A stretch of 64,000 bases of DNA, from contig CP076546.1 of NCBI GenBank assembly GCA_018889975.1, forward strand, positions 4,216,501 through 4,280,500, given 5' to 3'. The notes under the pieces were generated by a model. That model had not been told where the DNA came from and did no database searches. It saw only the letters and a list, made by a program, of their open reading frames with translations. This document shows, piece by piece, positions 57,407-64,000 of the stretch. This DNA is from Bacillus sp. NP157 (GTDB lineage: Bacteria; Pseudomonadota; Gammaproteobacteria; Xanthomonadales; Rhodanobacteraceae). How positions within the stretch are numbered: the stretch's first letter is position 1; every line of letters starts with the position of its first letter. A program made the translations under genes and the position numbers.

Positions 57407-58666
57407 TTACCTCAAACCCCAACCGACCGGCAGCCCCTCCGCCGCCCACCCCGCCATCAGCTCATGCATCCGTGTCGTCGGATGCAGCGTGTCCCAGAAC
57501 ACGAAGCGGCCTGCTTCACAATGCTTCCGCGGCGCATGCGTCTGCATGTAGGTCAGCGCGCTGTCCTCATCAATCTTCAAACACGACTCCGTCGCGTTAC
57601 TGAACCCATATGCCTTGGGATCGGCCAGCACACGATCGAACCGGCTGCGTGCGTCGACGACGCGGATCTGCAGGTCGCCTGCACTTGCCACGAGGCCTTC
57701 CTTCACCGCCTGCTGGGTGACCGAGCTGGCGATGCTGGCCAGCGCCGAGTTGTAGACCTCGACACGCTTGAGCACATCGGCGGCATCCTCGCGTCCCATG
57801 CGGAAGACCGGTGCTTTCGTCACGTCGGGCAGGTTCACCACGATCACCTTGCGTGCGCCGTGACGGACAAGCTTCAGCAGCGAATCGCGCTGCTGCACCA
57901 CGATGTCGGTGGCATGCTTGGTGTCGTTGACGAAGTCGTTCCCCGCCACCATGAAGGTGAACAGCGTGCGCGACGGATCGTAGCCACGCGCGAACCGCAT
58001 GTGTTCGAAGAAGTTATCGATCTGCCGGTCGATGCCGTGGATCATGCCTGCTTGCGAATTGCGCGTCTGCGCACCGCCGACCGCCCAGTTGCTCAGTACA
58101 AGGCCATGGCGGGTGGCAAGATATTCGATCCACGTGGGCCCGTTGCTGAAGCGCCCGTCGAACCACGAGCTGGAGGGCAGCGACTCCGTGCGCGGCACCA
58201 GCCCGAGGATCGTGCGCGAAGCGGTGCGCATGTTGCCCGTGTCCGAGAGGCTGTCGCCAAAGGCAACCATGCGTTCGACGGGTTTGCCGGGCCGCAGGTC
58301 GCCTTCGTGCCAGAGCGGATGGCTGGCGGCGAAGGCATCGCTCCCGTGCAGGCCGGATGCACCGATGTAGCGATGCGCGTCGGGCGTCTGTTTGAGCGCC
58401 TGGGCGCAGATCCGCTCGACGTCGGCTGGCGGGGCAGGGGTGCGGAACAGGTTGCCCCAGCTCATCACCTTGTCGTGGTGCCAGCGGCCGGGCAGGTGCA
58501 CACCGGATTTGACGGTGCCCGTGGCGGCGCCGGTCGGGTCGCCGAGCTTCTTGTAATGGCACAGGACCTGGGCCGAGCTCGGGTCGATCGGCGTGGCCAG
58601 TGCGCCGGTGGCGCCGAGCGACAGCGCGCTCGCAAGGGCGAGCCGGGTGATGCGACGAATAGTCAT
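57407..58666 (-). CDS. Secreted GDSL/SGNH lipase-like hydrolase
   Basis: This 419-residue exported hydrolase has a signal peptide (cleavage near GALA, residue 24) and an N-terminal region of about 105 residues before the SGNH core. Block I is VAFGDSLSDTGN with Ser139, block II is the Gly in WAVGGAQTRN, block III the Asn in VAGNDFVND, and block V is WDTLHPTTR with Asp and His. It resembles secreted phospholipase/lecithinase enzymes of the thermolabile-haemolysin type. The substrate is probably a membrane or plant lipid. Confidence 0.9.
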   Translation of the reverse strand: MTIRRITRLALASALSLGATGALATPIDPSSAQVLCHYKKLGDPTGAATGTVKSGVHLPGRWHHDKVMSWGNLFRTPAPPADVERICAQALKQTPDAHRYIGASGLHGSDAFAASHPLWHEGDLRPGKPVERMVAFGDSLSDTGNMRTASRTILGLVPRTESLPSSSWFDGRFSNGPTWIEYLATRHGLVLSNWAVGGAQTRNSQAGMIHGIDRQIDNFFEHMRFARGYDPSRTLFTFMVAGNDFVNDTKHATDIVVQQRDSLLKLVRHGARKVIVVNLPDVTKAPVFRMGREDAADVLKRVEVYNSALASIASSVTQQAVKEGLVASAGDLQIRVVDARSRFDRVLADPKAYGFSNATESCLKIDEDSALTYMQTHAPRKHCEAGRFVFWDTLHPTTRMHELMAGWAAEGLPVGWGLR

Positions 58667-58816
58667 GCGTTCCTCCGTGATGATGTGAGGCCGGATGTCC
58701 TTCCGGCCCGCACATCCTGCAGGGAGTGGCGCGGTGGCGTCTGTCAGTGCGTGTCGCCGCCGCCATCGCCTTGCGTCTGAGGAAGGCTCAGCGCGCAGGC
58801 GATGGCGATCCTGCTG

Positions 58817-59764
58817 TTACTCCGCGCTGGCCCGCGTAAGCGCGGCTATCTCGTCCGTGCCCAGCTGGATCGCTGCGGACTTTGCGATATCGGCCAGTTG
58901 CTCCACCGTGGTCGCGCTGGCGATGGCCGCCGCGATCGACGGTTGTGCCATCACCCAGGCCAGCGATACCTGCGCCGGGGTGGCGTCGTGGGTCTGGGCG
59001 ACCTGGTCGAGCGCTGCCAGGACGCGCATGCCGCGTTCGTTGAGGTAGCCCTTCACCTTAGGCCCGCGCGCCTTGCTCTTGGCGAGGTCGGCTTCGCTGC
59101 GGTACTTGCCGCTGAGGAAGCCGCTGGCCAGCGAGTAGTAACTGATGACGCCGATGTCCTTCTCGACGCAGAGCGGCTGCAAGGCCTCTTCAAAGCCCTT
59201 GCGGTCCATCAGGTTGTATTCGGGCTGCAGCGATTCGTAACGTGCAAGGCCCTTCGCGTCGCTTTCCGACACGGCATCGGCGAGGCGGGTGGCGTCATAG
59301 TTGGATGCGCCGATCACGCGCACCTTGCCGGCCTTCACCAGGTCGTCGAAGGCGCGCAGCGTTTCTTCCAGCGGCACCTTCGGGTCATCCGCATGCGCCT
59401 GGTACAGGTCGATGTGATCGGTCTGCAGGCGGCGCAGTGAATCTTCCACGGCTTCGCGGATGTTCACCGGCGACAGCCCGGGGTAGCGCGGCCACTTGCC
59501 GACCTTGGTCGCGATGACCACCTTGTCGCGCTTGCCGGATGCCTTCAGCCAGCGGCCGATGATCGCTTCCGACTCGCCGCCTTCGTTGCCTTCGACCCAG
59601 GCCGAATACACGTCTGCCGTATCGACCAGGTTGAAGCCGTGGTCGACGAAGGCGTCGAGCAGTTCGAACGAGCGCGCTTCGTCCGCGCTCCAGCCGAAGA
59701 CGTTGCCACCGAAGGCAAGGGGCGCCACGCGCAGTGGCGAGCGCCCGAGGTTGCGAAGCTGCAT
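58817..59764 (-). CDS. Aldo/keto reductase (AKR with general stress-type motif)
   Basis: This 315-residue enzyme has the tetrad Asp48, Tyr53 (NLVDTADVYSAW), Lys87 (VVIATKVGKW) and His in LYQAHADDP. The cofactor-binding end is ASATTVEQLADIAKSA. It belongs to the same broad family as the reductase at 11.8-12.8 kb but to another branch (YajO/PdxI-like general reductases). It is a single gene divergent from nothing obvious; the next gene upstream on the same strand is a small Cys-tailed protein 75 bp away. Confidence 0.92.
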   Translation of the reverse strand: MQLRNLGRSPLRVAPLAFGGNVFGWSADEARSFELLDAFVDHGFNLVDTADVYSAWVEGNEGGESEAIIGRWLKASGKRDKVVIATKVGKWPRYPGLSPVNIREAVEDSLRRLQTDHIDLYQAHADDPKVPLEETLRAFDDLVKAGKVRVIGASNYDATRLADAVSESDAKGLARYESLQPEYNLMDRKGFEEALQPLCVEKDIGVISYYSLASGFLSGKYRSEADLAKSKARGPKVKGYLNERGMRVLAALDQVAQTHDATPAQVSLAWVMAQPSIAAAIASATTVEQLADIAKSAAIQLGTDEIAALTRASAE

Positions 59765-59839
59765 ACGGGATTCTCCATGGACGAAACACCCATGATCCCG
59801 CATGCGGCAGGAAAACCGCGTCAACCGCGGCGATCGGCC

Positions 59840-60052
59840 TCAGCAGCAGGCGCCGCCCGCGCAGCCCGGGGTGGCGATCAAGGGCGCCGCTTCGTGTTTC
59901 GCCCGTCGGGAAGCATTGGAGGCGGGCTTGTCAGCTCGTGCACCCTTGCCGCCTTGCGCGGGCGGCGTTTCCGCTGCCCCCAGCGACAGCACGAGTTCGC
60001 GGTTCACGATGTGGCCGTGCATGAACGCGAGGCCGGTAAAGATCGAAGCCAT
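59840..60052 (-). CDS. Small protein with Cys-rich C-terminus
   Basis: I do not recognise this 70-residue protein. It starts MASIFTGLAFMHGHIVNREL, has no signal peptide and ends in TPGCAGGACC, with three Cys in the last seven residues. A strong ribosome binding site (GGGAGGG, 5 bases before the ATG at 60052) supports translation. The middle is rich in Ala, Lys and Arg. It is divergent from a LysR regulator 120 bp away, so it may be its target. Binding of a metal through the terminal Cys residues is a guess. Confidence 0.7.
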   Translation of the reverse strand: MASIFTGLAFMHGHIVNRELVLSLGAAETPPAQGGKGARADKPASNASRRAKHEAAPLIATPGCAGGACC

Positions 60053-60172
60053 GGCACCCTCCCTTTGCGTTGGTGTCGCCGCTTGCTGCGACTTGTCGAG
60101 GGCTAAAGGGTGGACCTTTGACGGCCCCTGAAAAAGCGATATGTTTGCAACCCGGACTTGAGGGAAATTCAC

Positions 60173-61069
60173 GTGTCCCGTCTTCCTCTCGGCTTGCTCC
60201 AGGGGTTCGTGCTCGTCGCCAGGACGGGCAAGCTCGCGCGTGCCGCGGAGCAGCTGAACCTCACCGTCAGTGCGCTGAGCCACCAGATCCGCAATCTCGA
60301 AGAGCGGCTCGGCCGCTCGTTGTTCGACCGCGGCCCCCGTGGCGTCACGCTGACCGCCGACGGGGCCAGCCTGCTGGAAGCCATCGGCCATCATTTCGAG
60401 GGCATCGAGCACGCACTGGGCCGGTTCGAAGGCCGCCACCAGGATTCGGTGACGCTCAGCGTCCTGCCTTCGGTGGCCTCGAGCTGGCTGGTGCCGCGCC
60501 TGCCCCGGCTGGTGTCCGCCCATCCCGAACTCGAGCTCAGCCTGCATTCGTCCGTGGGGGTCGTGGATTTCGACCGCGAGCCAGCGATCGATTCGGCGTT
60601 CCGCTATGGGCTGGGCGCGTGGCCGCGCACCAAGGCCGAGCGGCTGTTCGGCGAATTCATCGTGCCGATCGCCAGCCCCTCGCTGGTGCGCAAGATGGGC
60701 GGCCTGCCGGACACCTCGCTGAAGGGCTGGCCGTTGCTCGGCGATCCCTCCGGCCGCTGGAACGACTGGGCCGAGCAGTTCGGCATGCCGCTGCCCTCGC
60801 GCTACGTGGCCCGCTTCGACAACACCGAACACCTCCAGCGCGCGGTGCTGGAGGGCCTGGGCGTCGCCCTCGGCCGCCTGGTGATGGCCCGCTCCCTGAT
60901 CGAATGCGGCGCGCTCACCGTGCTGTGCAAGGAGCGCATGCGCGTTGCCGAGGCGTATTACCTCGTCTACCCGAAGCGCTCCGAGGCGCACAGCGGGTTC
61001 GGCCGCCTGCGCCAGTGGCTGCTGGCCGAAGCCGCCGACTACGAAAGCGGGCTCGGCCCGGTGTCTTGA
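60173..61069 (+). CDS. LysR-family transcriptional regulator (GcvA-like)
   Basis: This 298-residue regulator has the LysR winged helix (LLQGFVLVARTGKLARAAEQ, LNLTVSALSHQIRNLEERLG, SLFDRGPRGVTLT) and a periplasmic-binding-type effector domain. The GTG at 60173 is preceded by GAGGGA at seven bases. The last 200 residues have the GcvA-type pattern, e.g. PSVASSWLVPRLPRL. It is divergent from the small Cys-tailed gene and upstream of the mgtA leader. The target is most likely the small divergent gene. Confidence 0.92.
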   Translation: MSRLPLGLLQGFVLVARTGKLARAAEQLNLTVSALSHQIRNLEERLGRSLFDRGPRGVTLTADGASLLEAIGHHFEGIEHALGRFEGRHQDSVTLSVLPSVASSWLVPRLPRLVSAHPELELSLHSSVGVVDFDREPAIDSAFRYGLGAWPRTKAERLFGEFIVPIASPSLVRKMGGLPDTSLKGWPLLGDPSGRWNDWAEQFGMPLPSRYVARFDNTEHLQRAVLEGLGVALGRLVMARSLIECGALTVLCKERMRVAEAYYLVYPKRSEAHSGFGRLRQWLLAEAADYESGLGPVS

Positions 61070-61152
61070 CCTCGCTTCGTTGCGGCGCGACAATTGTCCG
61101 GCTTCCCGGGCTACGTGCGTCGGGCGGCACCCTTCTTTGCTTATTCAGGCAT

Positions 61153-61266
61153 ATGGACGTTCACCCTAGTACACGCGCCGGCTCCCGCTCGCTTCGGGTC
61201 CCGGCGTCAGACATCGTCATCGCCCTCGGCGACCGCACCCGGTCGGCCGGCGCGTTCCGCTACTAG
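61153..61266 (+). CDS. Possible leader peptide upstream of mgtA (uncertain)
   Basis: A 37-codon open frame starting MDVHPSTRAGSRSLRV and ending in GAFRY lies in the mgtA leader. Its ribosome binding site is weak (AGG four bases before the ATG). It overlaps the 5' arm, loop and first 3'-arm base of a hairpin (61246-61278), so translation could alter RNA folding. Real use is unproven. Confidence 0.28.
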   Translation: MDVHPSTRAGSRSLRVPASDIVIALGDRTRSAGAFRY

Positions 61267-61278
61267 GAAACGCCCGGC
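61246..61278 (+). promoter_or_regulatory. First hairpin in the mgtA leader
   Basis: GCCGGCGCGTTCC (61246-61258) and GGAAACGCCCGGC (61266-61278) pair with two bulges around a 7-base loop. Its last bases overlap the 5' arm of the next hairpin, so the two structures compete. It also covers the stop codon of the 37-codon frame. Confidence 0.5.
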
Positions 61279-61324
61279 TCTCCTCGTCGGTAGCCGTGAG
61301 CTACCGTTATTCGAGGATTGAGCC
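61276..61324 (+). promoter_or_regulatory. SD-masking hairpin in the mgtA leader
   Basis: Three helical segments stack in order: GGCTC (61276-61280) with GAGCC (61320-61324), TCCTCG (61281-61286) with CGAGGA (61312-61317), and CGGTAGC (61288-61294) with GCTACCG (61300-61306). That is 18 perfect base pairs. The CGAGGA arm is the ribosome binding site of the 57-codon gene that starts at 61325, so folding would block its translation. Confidence 0.8.
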
Positions 61325-61498
61325 ATGAACCTCCAGCTCGCAACCACCGGCCCGCGCATGTTCGGTCGCCGTCTTGCCTTTGCACTCGCCCGTCGCCGCG
61401 CCGCTGCGCCGGTGAAGCGCGTCATCACCGTGCCGCGCTCGCTGGAGCAGGCTGAAAGCGTTTTGAAACCGGTTGAAGGCAAACTGCCGCAGCCATGA
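61325..61498 (+). CDS. Small basic protein or leader ORF upstream of mgtA
   Basis: This 57-residue frame starts MNLQLATTGPRMFGRRLAFA, continues with an Arg/Ala-rich stretch and ends in EGKLPQP. It has a good GAGGA ribosome binding site 7 bases before the ATG, but that site is paired in a strong hairpin. It lies 158 bp upstream of mgtA in the same direction. It may be a leader ORF that couples magnesium or proline status to mgtA, as MgtL does in enterics, or a small membrane-associated protein. I cannot match it to a known family. Confidence 0.5.
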   Translation: MNLQLATTGPRMFGRRLAFALARRRAAAPVKRVITVPRSLEQAESVLKPVEGKLPQP

Positions 61499-61656
61499 AC
61501 TGCGATATAGACACTACGGCGCGGCTCCAGCCGCACCTCATCACGAACCATCGGAATTCCGTCCGTCGGCTTCGCGCCGGCGCGCCTGCTCTCAGCTGAT
61601 CGCGGCTGACAGCCGCTCGCGCCTGCCGGACCCTGCGCCCGGAAAGGTAGCGAGCC

Positions 61657-64000
61657 ATGAAGATCCACACCTCGCAGGCGGCCGTCGCCGCCAAGACCTT
61701 CACCAATGCCACTGCCGACGCTTATCGTCCGGCGGACGAATTGCTGCGCTCGCTCGACGCTCGCATCGACGGCCTGGATGAAGAAGCCATCGCCGAGCGG
61801 CTCGATCGCGACGGCATCAACGAAGTCGGCCACGAGAAGCCACCGCACTGGTCGATCCAGCTGCTGCACGCCTTCAAGAACCCGTTCATCATCGTCTTGC
61901 TGGTGCTCGCGGTGGTGCAGCTGGTCACCGACCCCACCGACCTGACCGGCCCGATCATCATCGCGGTGATGGTCGGCATCAGCGTCGTGCTGTCGTTCAC
62001 CCAGGAATACCGCTCCTCGCAGGCGGCCGAGAAGCTCAAGGCGATGGTCCGCAACACCGCGACGGTGACCCGCCGCGCGGAAGACGGCCACGCCGAGCGC
62101 ATCGAGGTGCCGGTGGAAGAGCTGGTGGTGGGCGATATCGTCCACCTCGGCGCGGGCGACATGATCCCCGCCGACCTGCGCCTGATCGCGGCGAAGGACC
62201 TGTTCATCAGCCAGGCCATCCTCACCGGCGAGTCGATCCCGGTGGAGAAGGCGGCGCCCAACGGCAGCGCCGCGGGCGATTCCAGCGGTCCGCTCGACCT
62301 GCCCACCGTCTGCTACATGGGCACCAACGTCGTCTCGGGCACGGCCACGGCGGTGGTGCTGGCCACCGGCGCGCGTACCTACCTGGGTTCGCTCGCACGC
62401 ACGCTGTCCGGTGAGCGCGTGCAGACCAGCTTCGACAAGGGCATCAAGTCGGTGAGCTGGCTGCTGATCCGCTTCATGGCGGTGATGGTGCCGATCGTTT
62501 TCTTCATCAACGGCTTCGACAAGCACGACTGGCTGGAAGCCTTCATGTTCGGGCTCTCGGTCGCCGTCGGCCTGACCCCGGAGATGCTGCCGCTGATCGT
62601 CACCGCGAACCTCGGCAAGGGCGCCATCGCCATGTCGAAGCGCAAGGTGGTGGTGAAGCGCCTGAACGCGATCCAGAATTTCGGCGCGATGGACGTGCTG
62701 TGCACCGACAAGACCGGCACCCTCACGCTCGACAAGATCGTGCTGGAGCGCCACGTCGACCTCGCCGGCGACGACTCGGACGAAGCGCTGGAGTGGGGCT
62801 ACCTCAATAGCCGTTTCCAGACCGGCCTGCGCAACCTGATGGACAAGGCGGTGCTGACCCACCGCGACCTGGAGACGATCGCGCATCGTTTCCGCATCGT
62901 CGACGAGATCCCGTTCGACTTCCAGCGCCGGCGCATGTCGGTGGTGGTCACCGACGGCGAGTACGAGCAGCTGGTGATCTGCAAGGGCGCCGTCGAGGAA
63001 ATGCTCACCATCTGCACCGACGCGCGCACCGGTGGCGTGGTCGAGCCGATGACCGAAGAGAAGCGCGCCGAGATCCGCGCGATGACCCGTCGCCTCAACG
63101 AGGACGGCCTGCGCGTGCTCGTCGTGGCAGTGCGCCGCGACCCCATCGGCGACCGTGCCTACGGCGTGGCCGACGAGGCGGGCCTCACCGCGGTCGGCTG
63201 CCTGGCCTTCCTCGATCCGCCGAAGGACTCGGCGGCGACGGCGATCCGCGCGCTGCACCACCACGGCGTGGCGGTGAAGGTGATCACCGGCGACAACGAA
63301 GCGGTGACGAAGAAGATCTGCGCCGAGGTCGGCCTCGACGTGGCCGGCACGGCGCTCGGCCGCGACATCGAGCAGCTCGACGACGAGGCACTGGACGCGA
63401 TGGTCGACAGCACCACCGTGTTCGCCAAGATGTCGCCGGTGCAGAAGGCCCGCGTGGTCAAGGCGCTGCAGCGCCGTGGCCACACCGTGGGTTTCCTCGG
63501 CGACGGCATCAACGATGCGCCGGCGCTGCGCGATGCCGACGTGGGTATCTCGGTGGATACGGCGACGGATATCGCGAAGGAATCGGCGGACATCATCCTG
63601 CTCGAGAAGAACCTGATGGTGCTGGAGGAGGGCGTGGTCGAAGGCCGCGTCACCTTCGGCAACATCATGAAGTACATCAAGATGACCGCCAGCTCGAACT
63701 TCGGCAACGTGTTCAGCGTGCTGGTGGCGAGCGCGTTCCTGCCGTTCCTGCCGATGCTGCCGCTGCAGATCCTCGTGCAGAACCTGCTGTACGACCTCTC
63801 GCAGCTGTCCATCCCGTTCGATCGCATGGACGAGGAATACCTGCGCGTGCCGCGCAAGTGGGATGCGGGTGACATCGGTCGGTTCATGGTCTGGATCGGC
63901 CCGGTGAGCTCGGTGTTCGACATCACCACGTTCTGGCTGATGTGGCATGTGTTCGGTGCGCACGACGTGGCCCACCAGTCGCTGTTCCAGTCCGGCTGGT
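61657..64000 (+). CDS. mgtA: Magnesium-transporting P-type ATPase MgtA (partial, runs off window)
   Basis: This P3B-type ATPase imports Mg2+ across the inner membrane. The first 781 codons are in the window. The start MKIHTSQAAVAAKTF follows GGAAAGG. Features are the TGES actuator (ILTGESIPVEK), the phosphorylated Asp351 in CTDKTGTLT, IPFDFQRRRMSVV, the hinge GDGINDAPALRDADVGISV, and KMTASSNFGNVFSVLVASAFLPFLP in the membrane. The last two or three helices lie beyond the right edge. A 587-bp leader with two hairpins and two short frames separates it from the LysR gene. Confidence 0.95.
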   Translation, partial: MKIHTSQAAVAAKTFTNATADAYRPADELLRSLDARIDGLDEEAIAERLDRDGINEVGHEKPPHWSIQLLHAFKNPFIIVLLVLAVVQLVTDPTDLTGPIIIAVMVGISVVLSFTQEYRSSQAAEKLKAMVRNTATVTRRAEDGHAERIEVPVEELVVGDIVHLGAGDMIPADLRLIAAKDLFISQAILTGESIPVEKAAPNGSAAGDSSGPLDLPTVCYMGTNVVSGTATAVVLATGARTYLGSLARTLSGERVQTSFDKGIKSVSWLLIRFMAVMVPIVFFINGFDKHDWLEAFMFGLSVAVGLTPEMLPLIVTANLGKGAIAMSKRKVVVKRLNAIQNFGAMDVLCTDKTGTLTLDKIVLERHVDLAGDDSDEALEWGYLNSRFQTGLRNLMDKAVLTHRDLETIAHRFRIVDEIPFDFQRRRMSVVVTDGEYEQLVICKGAVEEMLTICTDARTGGVVEPMTEEKRAEIRAMTRRLNEDGLRVLVVAVRRDPIGDRAYGVADEAGLTAVGCLAFLDPPKDSAATAIRALHHHGVAVKVITGDNEAVTKKICAEVGLDVAGTALGRDIEQLDDEALDAMVDSTTVFAKMSPVQKARVVKALQRRGHTVGFLGDGINDAPALRDADVGISVDTATDIAKESADIILLEKNLMVLEEGVVEGRVTFGNIMKYIKMTASSNFGNVFSVLVASAFLPFLPMLPLQILVQNLLYDLSQLSIPFDRMDEEYLRVPRKWDAGDIGRFMVWIGPVSSVFDITTFWLMWHVFGAHDVAHQSLFQSGW

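Noticed and set aside
61499..61656. Small hairpins just before mgtA as a terminator
   Set aside because: Several GC-rich stems are possible (for example GCGGCT with AGCCGC near 61520), but none has a T-run, so I cannot call a terminator.
61207..63975. 922-codon minus-strand open frame over mgtA
   Set aside because: It is antisense to mgtA, which has all P-type ATPase motifs; the antisense product has no recognisable domain.

Overview
The window is a GC-rich, gene-dense, repeat-poor piece of a gammaproteobacterial chromosome. Gene content suggests the Xanthomonadales, most likely Rhodanobacteraceae (Luteibacter/Dyella/Rhodanobacter type): a monomeric NADP isocitrate dehydrogenase, MdtABC-like RND efflux, QueF, a soluble PQQ alcohol dehydrogenase plus membrane glucose dehydrogenase, and many short GTAG-headed palindromic repeats. 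The taxonomic placement is inference from gene content, not from a marker gene. I saw no tRNA, rRNA, CRISPR array, transposase or prophage.

Layout. 1-4.5 kb: end of an RND efflux permease, its NodT-type outer-membrane lipoprotein, an Old Yellow Enzyme and two glutathione transferases, closely spaced (an electrophile/xenobiotic defence unit). 4.5-5.8 kb: an AhpD-like protein divergent from a TetR regulator, with two matching operators between them. 5.8-7.9 kb: two-component system. 8-13.2 kb: small hypothetical proteins, dienelactone hydrolase, envelope/stress proteins, queF, an aldo/keto reductase and its MerR regulator. 13.3-22.5 kb: the most interesting block, a five-gene minus-strand operon (aldehyde dehydrogenase, TonB receptor, lanthanide-type PQQ alcohol dehydrogenase, XoxJ-cytochrome c fusion, DUF779) divergent from an AcoR-like sigma-54 activator. 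22.5-27.2 kb: thioesterase and class Ia ribonucleotide reductase (nrdAB) behind a cobalamin riboswitch. 27.4-34.3 kb: hybrid histidine kinase, DUF2501 protein, alpha-L-rhamnosidase, chemoreceptor. 34.3-42.4 kb: acyl-CoA synthetase, PQQ glucose dehydrogenase, MFS transporter with AraC regulator, gluconokinase, threonine aldolase. 42.4-46.7 kb: AmiD-like amidase, hypothetical protein, ZapE, hydrolase, ACP phosphodiesterase, cytochrome c. 47-54.9 kb: MdtABC-like efflux genes with a terminator between the two permeases. 55-61 kb: isocitrate dehydrogenase, GDSL hydrolase, aldo/keto reductase, a small Cys-tailed protein and a LysR regulator. 61-64 kb: mgtA behind a long structured leader, running off the right end.

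How the genes work together. The 13.3-22.5 kb block reads as one periplasmic alcohol oxidation pathway: the PQQ enzyme makes the aldehyde, the cytochrome c domain takes the electrons, the NAD aldehyde dehydrogenase finishes to the acid, and the TonB receptor may bring in a scarce cofactor (lanthanide complex or PQQ). The sigma-54 activator has a 19-bp palindrome about 70 bp upstream of a candidate -24/-12 promoter for the operon. PQQ glucose dehydrogenase and gluconokinase add a second oxidative sugar route. No pqq biosynthesis gene is in the window.

Nine copies of a 22-bp repeat beginning GTAG lie between genes. At one convergent pair, both stop codons are made by the TAG of the repeat head.
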